The notes under the pieces are model-generated. The model worked only from the letters and a program-made list of their open reading frames with translations, made no database searches and was not told where the DNA came from. The translations under genes were made by a program, and so were the position numbers. Source: Paulinella micropora (lineage: Eukaryota > Cercozoa > Imbricatea > Euglyphida). Taken from it: a stretch of 34,734 nt of DNA. Of this stretch, positions 6,054 through 14,092 are shown one piece after another; the stretch's first letter is position 1; the number at the start of each line of letters is the position of its first letter. The DNA is taken from contig BJOX01000139.1 in the NCBI GenBank assembly GCA_009731375.1, forward strand, positions 549,697 to 584,430, given 5' to 3'.

Positions 6054-9000
6054 TTTCTCTAATTTCTTGTAGTATATTCATGAGATTATTATTTTCTTTT
6101 TCTAAATTAACTACCTTTTCTGATAATTGTTGAACGGCCTTAATTAATGGTGCGATAAACTCTGAATAACCTATACCATAACCGACATCACCACTATCAA
6201 TACATTTAACATCTTCTGGATTAACACTCACACCTTTCAATTCGTATTTCTTTCTTTGCTTTGGACACGGAACCATAATTGTTTCTTTTATAAAACCACC
6301 AAAATCTAGCATATCCATTTCTGTTAGTATTTCTTCTAATTCCTGTGCTATTAAGCCAGTCCTACATTTCTTGTTGTCATCAATCATACGATAGCAAACT
6401 GGATTTAACTTATTAATAAAATCTAAGCCTAAACATTCCTTTATATCTTCTTTTTTACTCCTGTCTGAATATTGAATTGGATTAGACAATACCCATAACT
6501 GCCCATCGCTTGCTCTTAATGACATTAAAGCAGTATTTGAATTATTCTCCCATATGAACACACTCGTTGAAGAACCATTCACTCTAAATCTAATAGCATA
6601 AGAAGTTAATCCTCCGCCTCCTCCTGCTGGCGCTGTTCCTCCACTTAATGATTTATTATTCCCAGACTGAGACATATAAATCACCCAGTTTGAATCAGTA
6701 GCATCCCATACAAATATTCCTCTCGCATTCGTCCCGTCTGTTTGTCCTTGAATTGCTATTTTTGCCCCATTAGTTGATGCTAATGCCGATGATAGCACCC
6801 CAGAATATGTAATTCCCGCATTTGCCGTAATCAATCCTTTTGTCCATAAAGTCCCGTTTAATCCATTCAATGACATTAATATTTGTTCCCCCGAATTCTC
6901 CCATACAAATCCCATCGTAGAATCATTAGCAACCCTAAACCGAAAACTATACGAACTAAAATCATTTCCAGAAACCGCTAAACCATTTGCCAAACTTCTA
7001 GTGTTTCCACCTCCGCCAGATGCTGCATAAATCCCCCAACTCGTATTAGTCGTATCCCATAGAAATATTCCTTTTGCATTTGTTCCGTCTGTTATTCCCT
7101 GAACTCCTATTTTCGCTCCACTGGCATTCGTTGCTGATGTTAGTGTGCCAGTATATGTAATCCCCGCATTTGCCGTTATTAATCCACTCGCCGTTAGTGT
7201 CGTCGTTGATATACCCGCGGTTGAAGTAATTGTAGTTCCCGTTATTGTTCCGCCATTTGTTATATTGTTTGAGTTCATATCTAAGGCACCATAAAACCGC
7301 ATACCGCCAGCATTGTTAAAACGGACAATGTCAGACGAAGCACTTTTATTATCCAAAAGTTTTGAAATATAAAGTCCCGCCCCTTTTACATCAGATGCTA
7401 CATTCGTAAATACATAACCTCGTTGGTTCGCGGTTCCACTTGTAGCAGTATTTAAAGTAAATAAGAAATACTGATAATCTCCTGATGTCTGTGAAAAGAA
7501 TATATCTCCTCCATTTTGGTTTAATATCCTCGCCCCATTATATGTTATATTTCCACCATTAGTGATAGTTTGATTATTAAAATCGGCATTGTTCGTTAAA
7601 GTTAGATATTTTATCGTAGTGCTCGCCCCATTAAATGTTTTACTTCCTGTTATGGTTTGGTCTGTTGTTAGTTTTACATTTTGCCCGTCCAATGTGTCCG
7701 CATACCCTTTTGTCGCTCCGTCCGTCGCTAATGTCGGAGTTCCAAGGTTGGCTATTTTGCTACTTTTACAATCTAGCTCCGAAGCATTTACCCAACCGAC
7801 AATCGTCCCGTCAATAATAAAACTTATTTTTTTCGCAGAAATTTCAAAGTTGTAATATGTTGCAGTTTTCATATCCAAACTAGCAATAGAGTCGATATTA
7901 CTGGTAGAATTGAAAACGATAAATGTGCCCTTTGTTGTTGAATTGATTGAATTTCCAGTAATTTCAACGCCACTGCTATATGTCTTAATTCCTGCTATGG
8001 TTTGGTTTCCTGTTAGTTTCACATTTTGCCCGTCTAATGTATCCACATAACTTTTGTTTGCTCCGTCCGTTGTTGCTGATGGTGTGGCTAAGTTTGTTAT
8101 TTTGTTGTTATTCAAAGATAGTGTAGTGCCAGTTGCGGTTATAATTAAAGTATTACCCGAATATAACTCTACATACGAACCCGTTATTTGTATCGGATAC
8201 CAAGTCGCTGTTGCTGTTTTTTGTGCTGCAATCATTCCTATTTTTGTATCAAAGGCTATGCAGATGCCATCAAAAGTAGTAGGATTGGACGAACCACTTA
8301 CTTCCAAAGTTGATGTAAATTTTTTATTCCCCGCTATGGTTTGGTCTCCTGATAGTTTAACGACAGAAGTGTCAAGAGTAGAAACATCAACACCATCAAC
8401 AAGATTAACATTTGTTATGCTTTGGCTTTTCATATCAATACCCGCACTCGCATTTATTATAGTGCTAAATGTCTTAATACCCGCTATGGTTTGGTCTCCT
8501 GTTAGTTTAACCACCGAACCATCAACCGCGAGATTTGCGAGATTAATTCCATTATATGTAGAAGCCCCCGAAATAGCAAAACCACCCATATTTAGTCCTC
8601 CCGTCATACTAGCAGTTCCGTCTAATCTAAGAAAGGGTGGTGTGGTGTTTCTCCATTGCCCCGTGCTATACATAATCAGTTGATTATCTGCTGGGAAGCC
8701 TGATATCATCACATCGCTGTGGCTATCTATACTTCCACTTGCTGAAACCTTATTATTGTTATCATTATGCTCAAATATCCATTCATCAACACCTTTGTCA
8801 TTTAGTAAATTTACGTTTATTATGTTTTGTCTTTTCGCATCAATCCCCGCACTCGCATTCATTATACTGCTAAATGTTTTAATTCCTGCTATGGTTTGGT
8901 CTCCTGTTAGTTTAACCACCGAAGTATCAAGAACAGAAACATCTATACCATCAACATTACCGACATTTGTTATGTTAAATCCTCCCATATTTAAATTTCC

Positions 9001-9774
9001 AAACATCATAGCGAGACCATCCAATCTAAGAAAAGGTGAGTTTGTGTTTCTCCATTGCCCTGTGCTATAAATGAGCAGTTGGTTATCGGCGGGTGTGCCT
9101 GTAATTAAAACATCGCTGTGTGTATTAATTGAACCATCCGCTGACACTTTATCATTATTGTCTTCGTGCTCAGATATCCAAGTATCAACATCTTTCGTAT
9201 TTAATAAATTAACTCCTGTTATATTCAAATTACCGCCCATATTAATGTTACCGAATTCATCAACATTTATTGGAAAGGTTTTATTTACCCAGTTTATTGA
9301 GTTATATGTTAGATAACTATTCATCTCCACTGGTGCTGTAATGACTACGTCAGAGAGTGTGTCAATTGAACCAAGGGCGGTATTCTTCCATTTGCATTCT
9401 ACATCGTTGTAAGTTAAGTATTGTCCGCTCGCTTGTGCAAATATGTTAGTGTCTATCAAATTGTATAAACTTGTTTGGTGTGGATTACTTGTATTAGAGC
9501 GGTGTTGAGTTGAGGCTTTGACTTCGTCGTTATCCCTAACTCGTTGCTCTGTGTAGTATAATCGACTTCCTTCTTTGATATCCGTAGTTGATTTGGTAGC
9601 TAGTCGTGTATCAAATCGGCCGTCAGTGAAATAAAGATTTATCGGGTCGGCATCTTCTGGCACTCTGTCTGTGTTTAAGCCTACTATGTTTGTGTTCGTT
9701 AAGTCTAAGTTAAGTATATTTAGACTATCAACAGCCAACTCATTAAGGCCAAGTAAGGATTTATATTGACTCAT
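6043..9774 (-). CDS. Fibre/adhesin-like protein with C-terminal S74 intramolecular chaperone
   Basis: 1243 residues from ATG 9774. The N-terminal ~110 residues contain phage-fibre-like elements (LYFTDGRFDTRLATKSTTDI and SRLYYTEQRV). The middle is a long beta-repeat region with recurring VVKLTGDQTIAGIKTFS units and a twice-repeated module around TANAGITYTGTL and TNAKGIFLWD. The last ~130 residues are a peptidase S74/chaperone-of-endosialidase domain: YSDRSKKEDIKE, then LNPVCYRMID, TGLIAQELEEIL and a terminal coiled coil (APLIKAVQQLSEKVVNLEKE). In this family the chaperone drives trimerisation and cuts itself off before the Ser-Asp. The protein is therefore probably a trimeric surface fibre for host attachment. 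E7 lies one base upstream of the ATG. Confidence 0.87.
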   Translation of the reverse strand: MSQYKSLLGLNELAVDSLNILNLDLTNTNIVGLNTDRVPEDADPINLYFTDGRFDTRLATKSTTDIKEGSRLYYTEQRVRDNDEVKASTQHRSNTSNPHQTSLYNLIDTNIFAQASGQYLTYNDVECKWKNTALGSIDTLSDVVITAPVEMNSYLTYNSINWVNKTFPINVDEFGNINMGGNLNITGVNLLNTKDVDTWISEHEDNNDKVSADGSINTHSDVLITGTPADNQLLIYSTGQWRNTNSPFLRLDGLAMMFGNLNMGGFNITNVGNVDGIDVSVLDTSVVKLTGDQTIAGIKTFSSIMNASAGIDAKRQNIINVNLLNDKGVDEWIFEHNDNNNKVSASGSIDSHSDVMISGFPADNQLIMYSTGQWRNTTPPFLRLDGTASMTGGLNMGGFAISGASTYNGINLANLAVDGSVVKLTGDQTIAGIKTFSTIINASAGIDMKSQSITNVNLVDGVDVSTLDTSVVKLSGDQTIAGNKKFTSTLEVSGSSNPTTFDGICIAFDTKIGMIAAQKTATATWYPIQITGSYVELYSGNTLIITATGTTLSLNNNKITNLATPSATTDGANKSYVDTLDGQNVKLTGNQTIAGIKTYSSGVEITGNSINSTTKGTFIVFNSTSNIDSIASLDMKTATYYNFEISAKKISFIIDGTIVGWVNASELDCKSSKIANLGTPTLATDGATKGYADTLDGQNVKLTTDQTITGSKTFNGASTTIKYLTLTNNADFNNQTITNGGNITYNGARILNQNGGDIFFSQTSGDYQYFLFTLNTATSGTANQRGYVFTNVASDVKGAGLYISKLLDNKSASSDIVRFNNAGGMRFYGALDMNSNNITNGGTITGTTITSTAGISTTTLTASGLITANAGITYTGTLTSATNASGAKIGVQGITDGTNAKGIFLWDTTNTSWGIYAASGGGGNTRSLANGLAVSGNDFSSYSFRFRVANDSTMGFVWENSGEQILMSLNGLNGTLWTKGLITANAGITYSGVLSSALASTNGAKIAIQGQTDGTNARGIFVWDATDSNWVIYMSQSGNNKSLSGGTAPAGGGGGLTSYAIRFRVNGSSTSVFIWENNSNTALMSLRASDGQLWVLSNPIQYSDRSKKEDIKECLGLDFINKLNPVCYRMIDDNKKCRTGLIAQELEEILTEMDMLDFGGFIKETIMVPCPKQRKKYELKGVSVNPEDVKCIDSGDVGYGIGYSEFIAPLIKAVQQLSEKVVNLEKENNNLMNILQEIRENVK

Positions 9775-9775
9775 T

Positions 9776-9826
9776 GATTTTCTAAATTCACACTTTCGCT
9801 TCGCTTCCGTGTGTTTTAGAAAATCG
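9776..9826 (-). repeat. Bracket palindrome E7, 5'-type, abutting the fibre ATG
   Basis: It runs GATTTTC...GAAAATCG; the stem is TTTTCTAAA (9778-9786) with TTTAGAAAA (9815-9823), and an inner CACAC/GTGTG pair is shared with E5. One base separates it from the ATG at 9774. The terminal GATATTT is reduced to GATTTT. Confidence 0.75.
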
Positions 9827-9861
9827 TTTCCTATATTATTAGAATAAAATTTTATTTAAAA

Positions 9862-9916
9862 CGATGTTTGAGAATAAACGAAAGTGCGATAGCACGAAGT
9901 GAGATTGTCAAATATC
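9862..9916 (+). repeat. Bracket palindrome E8, 5'-type, upstream of the charged-protein gene
   Basis: It runs CGATG...ATATC with the stem TTTGAGAAT (9867-9875) and ATTGTCAAA (9904-9912), one mismatch. It lies 45 bp before the plus-strand ATG at 9962 and head to head with E7 in a divergent intergenic region. Confidence 0.75.
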
Positions 9917-9961
9917 AATTAATTATTAAAAAATACTAAAATATATTAATCTTAGTATAGA

Positions 9962-10486
9962 ATGCCATCTGCCGAAGCAAGTCGTAAGAACTGGGGTAGT
10001 GCTGTGGAAGGAATAAAAGCGAAAGCGAAACAACGAAAGATGGAACATGCTAAAAATGTTTTGGCGCAATACCGAAATGCTGTAAAGCAAGAAGATGAAG
10101 ATATGGAGGAACGAATAAAACAAATTGAAGAAAAGAACTTGGCTAAGGATATTATTACTGAACATGATAATGATAGCCCAGAGGAGAAGAGTGAGAGCGA
10201 AGATGAGGTTGATTTCACTGATATCATTGCCGAAAAGATGGCGAAAATGAAAATCAAAAGAGCGAAAGCGGAAACTAATAGAGAAAAGAAGAAGAGTAAG
10301 AAGCCAGAGCCTGAGCCAGAGAGTGAAGAAAGTGAAAGCGAAAGTAGCGAAGAAGAAGAACCGAAGCCGAAGAAAGGCAAAGGTAAGAAGTCTAGTAGTG
10401 TGAGTGTAAAAGTATATAATCAATCTTCTGGCGGTGCTAAGAAAGAAAAAAGTGAAGTTGAAAANNNNNNNNNNATAACGAGATAG
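9962..10486 (+). CDS. Highly charged Lys/Glu/Ser-rich protein, C-terminus in an assembly gap
   Basis: ATG at 9962. About 168 codons are readable before an N gap at 10465-10474; a TAG follows at 10484 if the gap length preserves frame, which is uncertain. Residues 1-60 are basic and helical (KAKAKQRKMEHAKNVLAQYR), followed by an acidic patch (EEKSESEDEVDF), a basic helix and a PEPEPESEESESESSEEEE tract. This resembles virus core or nucleic-acid-associated proteins only in composition; I recognise no family. It is bracketed by E8 upstream and E9 downstream. Confidence 0.65.
   Translation: MPSAEASRKNWGSAVEGIKAKAKQRKMEHAKNVLAQYRNAVKQEDEDMEERIKQIEEKNLAKDIITEHDNDSPEEKSESEDEVDFTDIIAEKMAKMKIKRAKAETNREKKKSKKPEPEPESEESESESSEEEEPKPKKGKGKKSSSVSVKVYNQSSGGAKKEKSEVEXXXXITR
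10465..10474. other. Assembly gap (10 N) inside the charged-protein gene
   Basis: Ten N of conventional length, so the true missing length and reading frame across it are unknown. Confidence 0.99.
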
Positions 10487-10508
10487 ATAGGGTGTTTTTA
10501 AAGTTCTA

Positions 10509-10572
10509 GATATTTTAGAATCGCGCTTCTATCTTGCTAATCGCAAGATTTTTCTCTTATTCTAAACTATCG
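10509..10572 (+). repeat. Bracket palindrome E9, 3'-type, after the charged-protein gene
   Basis: It runs GATATTTT...AAACTATCG with the stem TTTAGAAT (10514-10521) and ATTCTAAA (10559-10566). The loop contains a second perfect hairpin, ATCTTGC/GCAAGAT. For the plus-strand gene to its left it has the 3'-type orientation seen for E3 and E6. Confidence 0.75.
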
Positions 10573-10597
10573 TAAAAAATAAAATTAATTATATAAT

Positions 10598-11595
10598 ATG
10601 CCTGATTTAGACCATAAACATACAATTATTGATACACAGAATGCGGATAGTCAATTAGAGGACACACCTACGGGAGTAGTTAAAACAAAAGAAGAAGAAG
10701 CACTTGAAATTCACCACCAGAAAAAACCCAAAAATATGGAATACCATATGGGTTGATAAACCATTAGACCAAGTCTTTCTTGACTTAGCGGATATGAGTA
10801 AGATAAAAGATAAGAAAGACAATAAGGGCTATGCTTGGATGCTTGTTTGGATTGATTGCAATTCAAGATATTTAATAATCATTCCACTAAAAAATAAAAC
10901 AGCGAAAGAAGTATATTATGCTTTGAAATCTATACCTTATAAACCAAAGTCAATTACAACTGACAGCGGAGGAGAATATAAAGGTGCTACTCGTGATTAT
11001 TTTATTGAAAATGGAATTAAACACGATGTCGTTGAAGTTGGCGACCATAGAGCGCTTGCGGTTGTTGATAGAGTGATAAGAAGTATTAGGAGATGGCTTG
11101 ACCTTTTATTTGAAACTAATAGAAATTTTGACTGGGTAAGTTATATTCAAGACTTGGTTAATGCTTATAATCATAAAGTTCATAGAGGAATTCAAGCCAA
11201 ACCTGTGGATGTCTTTGCTAGAAGAGATAAAAATAAACAGACTATCACTCGGGATAATCTAATTAATGAATTCAATGTTTGCGATAATGTAAGAGGAAAA
11301 CAAACTGAATCTATTTTCCAAAGGCGGTAAGACTTTCAGCAAAATTATTTATAAAGTCAAAGGACGAAAAGGGTTTAAAATCATACTAAATAACGATGAG
11401 TTGGTAAGCCCTCGTGATTTATTGAAGACTGATTCTGATAAACCAATTGACGAAGAAAAAGATATGAAGGAGCAAACCAAAGAAGTTATTAAAGAGAAAA
11501 AGACAAAAGAATTATTAAAAAGAGAAGACATTCAACCAGAGAATATCAGGACTTCAAAGAGAGAAAAAAAGGCGAAGGTAATATTGGATTTATAA
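10598..11595 (+). pseudogene. rve-family (DDE) integrase, split over three frames
   Basis: An ATG at 10598 opens ~50 codons of an acidic N-terminus; the core follows in another frame (about 10725-11300), and the C-terminal SH3-like and Lys/Glu-rich tail in a third (about 11300 to TAA at 11593-11595). The core has FLDLADM, then WIDCNSRYLIII, then TTDSGGEYKG, then DHRALAVVDRVIRSIRRW. The third catalytic position is Asp in VVDR instead of Glu. A C-terminal stretch SKIIYKVKGRKGFKIIL resembles the beta-barrel of related integrases. The first frame change lies near an A6 run at about 10723, the second near 11290-11310. Integrases of this type insert Polintons and many PLVs. The copy would be inactive as sequenced, unless the indels are sequencing errors. 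Confidence 0.85.
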
Positions 11596-11627
11596 GCAAA
11601 AAAATAAAAATAAAATGCATTTATTTA

Positions 11628-11706
11628 GGTGAAGATAACTTCCATCGGACTTGAACCCGCAACCTAAAATCTCAATGACTACGTCGAACCAATTAGTCTC
11701 TTCGCC
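11628..11706 (-). tRNA. tRNA-like structure, degenerate, Leu-like (low confidence)
   Basis: On the minus strand the ends GGCGAAG and CTTCACC pair with one mismatch (a G-U on the plus-strand reading), extended outward by flanking TTA/TAA. Inside are a D-arm-like GACTA-ATTGGTTCGACG-TAGTC and a T-loop-like GCGGGTTCAAGTCC. I cannot build a good anticodon stem, and the T-arm to acceptor spacing is too long. It lies 32 bp after the integrase stop, so it may equally be a 3'-end hairpin. Confidence 0.3.
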
Positions 11707-11810
11707 TAATAAGCCTACTAGCAAGATGGGAAAAATGGTATTTGAAGTGTTATCAGCCGCGCGTTAAATTCTAGAAAATTCTATTTCCGTGAAAACCACC
11801 AGCAACACCC

Positions 11811-11867
11811 AGTCAGAATCCTGACTATCCGACTTTAGACCGAAATCAGAAAATCAGAATCCTGACT
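11811..11867. repeat. Direct repeat of a 14-base hairpin-forming motif
   Basis: TCAGAATCCTGACT occurs at 11813-11826 and 11854-11867. The first copy with its flanks forms AGTCAG-AATC-CTGACT, a small hairpin. It lies just upstream of the broken coiled-coil gene; the function is unknown. Confidence 0.6.
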
Positions 11868-11880
11868 GGACAGGTTTTCA

Positions 11881-12422
11881 ATGGAAGCCATGTCTCTAAT
11901 TCCGCGAGAAAATAAAACTAAAAATTATTGGATTGAGGATTTTGAAATACGACAAGTTGGAAAGGAGCGACTCAAGAAAGATAAAATAATATGTGAAGAA
12001 AGAATTTCTAAAGCGGATAAAGAAATCGCGCGTCTCGTTGAAAAGAAATAGCCAGACCTGATTAAGATTGAGGCTATCAATGAGATGTTGCAACGATTGA
12101 CTATTGAAAATAATGAAGTAGAGGAAGACAGACTTATTAGATTGAGAAAAAAGAAATTGGAAAAAAAATAAACATAGAACGGGATAATTTCTATAAGTGG
12201 AAAAAAGATAATCGTGGCCAACTTTCCGCTATTGTCATGAATAGAATTCTCGCTGGTATTGAAAAAGAACATTTATCGTTTAATTCTTCTTTTAACAAAT
12301 ACTCCAGTGATGGTATTAACGAATACGTAAATGATAGCATTAATAGAAATATTAAACGAGAACACAATAGAAACATGCACAGAGTATTCAGAACCGAGAG
12401 TGCGGATAGCAACTCGGAATAA
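11881..12422 (+). pseudogene. Broken coiled-coil protein gene (in-frame TAG and an A-run frameshift)
   Basis: From ATG 11881 a frame encodes a charged helical protein (KNYWIEDFEIRQVGKERLKK) with an in-frame TAG near 12049. The same frame continues (IKIEAINEMLQRLTIENNEV) to a TAA after an A-run near 12160-12170, and the sequence then resumes in another frame from about 12165 (NFYKWKKDNRGQLSAIVMNR) to TAA at 12420-12422. The three pieces have the same character and would make about 180 residues. The Lys/Glu-rich nature and plus-strand position beside the integrase suggest a viral gene of unknown function. Confidence 0.55.
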
Positions 12423-12480
12423 AAAAGACTTCGTGCTAAAATGGTTTTCTTAAAAACCAAGGGGTTCAAACCCCACTCTC
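12396..12480 (+). tRNA. Class II tRNA-like structure (low confidence)
   Basis: 85 nt with perfectly paired 7-base ends, GAGAGTG (12396-12402) and CACTCTC (12474-12480). It contains a variable-arm-like hairpin TGGTTTTCTTAAAAACCA followed by a T-arm-like GGGGTTCAAACCCC. The layout and length fit a Leu/Ser class II tRNA, but the D and anticodon arms are not convincing, and the 5' part overlaps the end of the preceding frame. Confidence 0.35.
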
Positions 12481-12493
12481 ATTCAAAAGAAAT

Positions 12494-12527
12494 TTCTATT
12501 ACACATGCTTTTGTGCGTGTAATAGAA
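12494..12527 (+). repeat. Hairpin abutting the start codon of the intron-containing gene
   Basis: Perfect 11-bp stem TTCTATTACAC (12494-12504) and GTGTAATAGAA (12517-12527) with a 12-base loop; one base separates it from the ATG at 12529. The position mirrors E1 and E7 although the sequence is different. Confidence 0.7.
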
Positions 12528-12528
12528 T

Positions 12529-12990
12529 ATGGGAGAGCCAAATGAAGTAGCAGACCAACTCGGCGAAATCAACATCGCTGGGGGTGGTAAGTCCTAACTC
12601 TATTGTTTCTCTTTAATGATAATTAATATGATTGTAGGTTTTTGGAAGCCGTGGGGCGAGCTTGAAACTGAAGCCTCTGCTGAGTTTAAGAACCCAAAGA
12701 TAGTTAGGGTTCCAAGGGAATTCGCTCAACTTGATAGGAAAAAAATAACTTCTTTTCATGCCGAGCGAAAATATTTCGTTCGCAACCCCGTGCAGAGAAC
12801 TGATAATTATTCGTTCGCTTGGGTTGAGAGAGACGAAACCATGAAAAACCCAAGGAAGAAAAATTTCTTTCTTGCTTCTCTTGGTAAGGAGGAGGAGGAA
12901 ATTCTCGTCTTTCCATCGCTTTCAGCCTTGACGAAGAAGGTTGGCGGTGATGAAGGTTCTATCAATTGGGTTGTCCCACTTGAGTTGTAA
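12529..12990 (+). CDS. Small unknown protein encoded by two exons
   Basis: Exon 1 is 12529-12586 (ATG, MGEPNEVADQLGEINIAGG). An intron at 12587-12637 begins GTAAGT, contains CTAAC and ends TTGTAG. Exon 2 is 12638-12990 and stays in frame (GFWKPWGELE...). The product is about 136 residues, basic in the middle (QLDRKKITSFHAERKYFVRN) and ending GGDEGSINWVVPLEL; I recognise no family. The unspliced frame could also start at the ATG 12616 inside the intron, but the splice sites and codon continuity favour splicing. AT-rich composition, a hairpin abutting the ATG and two hairpins after the stop link it to the viral block. Confidence 0.6.
12587..12637 (+). other. Predicted 51-nt spliceosomal intron
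   Basis: Donor G|GTAAGT at 12587, branch-like CTAAC at 12594-12598, pyrimidine-rich stretch and acceptor GTAG at 12634-12637. Phase 1; removal joins two open frames. Confidence 0.6.
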
Positions 12991-12994
12991 GAAA

Positions 12995-13067
12995 AGTCTA
13001 TTTTTGAAAAAATAGACTCCATAAGTTTATTTATGTATAGTAAATAAACTTATTTTATTAAAATAAG
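12995..13067 (+). terminator. Two or three successive hairpins after the intron-containing gene
   Basis: AGTCTATTTTT (12995-13005) pairs with AAAAATAGACT (to 13018). ATAAGTTTATTTA (13021-13033) pairs perfectly with TAAATAAACTTAT (13041-13053), and CTTATTTTA/TAAAATAAG follows to 13067. They begin 4 bases after the stop. Large DNA viruses such as mimivirus end transcripts at hairpins, so a 3'-end signal is plausible. Confidence 0.5.
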
Positions 13068-13183
13068 GGTTTTTTCGGACGTAGTTTATTTTTTCTTTAT
13101 TTCTCTCAGTGCTCTGTGGAGGGCTCTTTGGGGTGTTTTGCGCTCTTGTATTCATTGTGCGGGAGATTAGGAAGGAAGGGCAA

Positions 13184-13238
13184 ATCGTTTTTAAAAGCGT
13201 CGTTTTGAGGCACGAAAAAACGACCTTAAAAAAACGAT
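13184..13238. repeat. Imperfect ~55-bp palindrome near the right limit of the viral block
   Basis: ATCGTTTTTAAAAGCGTCGT at 13184 faces AACGACCTTAAAAAAACGAT ending at 13238, with a short GAGGCACG centre. The outer ATCG/CGAT ends recall the E family. AT-rich viral-looking sequence ends near here. Confidence 0.55.
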
Positions 13239-13823
13239 ATTATACTACTACTCTTCTGGTGGATGATAAATTACCGTTTAGATTTGTAAGGCGCTGTCGG
13301 GCCGCAAGATGTATTTAAGTGGAATAAAAGTGGTCACCTCTACATGACATATATGCTCTTCTTCATTTTTCTTTTTGTTTGTTTAAATACGTCTTAAAAA
13401 ATTAATAAATTTTTCATCTGGGACGGAAAAGATGAGGGAAAGAAGTTCAATATAATGTGCCCTGAGGGCAGAATATCTAGAATATTTTCACAGGCTAAAG
13501 TATTACCTTTAATTATGTCACAGTCAATACCTCATCTAAAGTAATCAGGTGATTATTAGGTAATAGATCGGTAACAGATATGCTAACTAATATCTCATGC
13601 ATTTAAACAGGTTATGCGGCTAGATCTCATAACGAAATAATTAATATAAATCTAACCATGTGGACCGAGTGGATACATCTGCCCCCACATAGTGGGTCCA
13701 GTTATTGTTCCGTTCGTCAATACCTACCATCCAATATATATTCTCCGTTTCCTCATGGTAAAGTATTGTTATTAAAGTAAATCTTCTGTACCTGATACGA
13801 GTTACCTACATTATCGTTGTCCT
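13239..13823. other. Intergenic stretch without a recognised feature
   Basis: I see no convincing frame, repeat or RNA here. It includes the 4-base target site TCCT at 13820-13823 next to the retrotransposon. Confidence 0.6.
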
Positions 13824-14081
13824 TGTTACAATCTCCGAAGATAGCTAAATAAAAAGTCAGTAATACAACCAGACACAAATCACCAAAAAAAGTCCAAAAG
13901 AGAATGATGTATCGTTATATTAGCTCAGTGAAGCAGAAAAGAAAACTGCAACAGACCAAGGTTAAAATGGCATTAGGTCAAATCATGCTAAACGATATTG
14001 AAAATAATGTGAAAAAACTAGGTGCACCTGACACCAGAAAAAGTGTACTTTTTACCTGCTATCAGGGGGGTGATGCCTACA
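13824..14081 (-). repeat. 3' LTR (258 bp)
   Basis: Minus-strand ends TGTAGGCATC...GATTGTAACA, giving TG...CA termini with a TGT/ACA inverted repeat. It aligns along its whole length with 23996-24238, apart from two short insertions here. Alignment stops abruptly at 14081. Confidence 0.88.
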
Positions 14082-14084
14082 GTA

Positions 14085-14092
14085 CCCCTTCC
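14085..14092 (-). promoter_or_regulatory. Polypurine tract
   Basis: Minus-strand GGAAGGGG, 3 bases upstream of the 3' LTR, where plus-strand DNA synthesis would be primed. Confidence 0.65.

Noticed and set aside
7589-9316. Several plus-strand frames opposite the fibre gene
   Set aside because: They are antisense to a long, motif-supported gene and reflect its repetitive codon use.
13109-13318. 69-codon plus-strand frame with a hydrophobic start
   Set aside because: It has only a GTG start, overlaps the 13184-13238 palindrome and ends in low-complexity basic residues.
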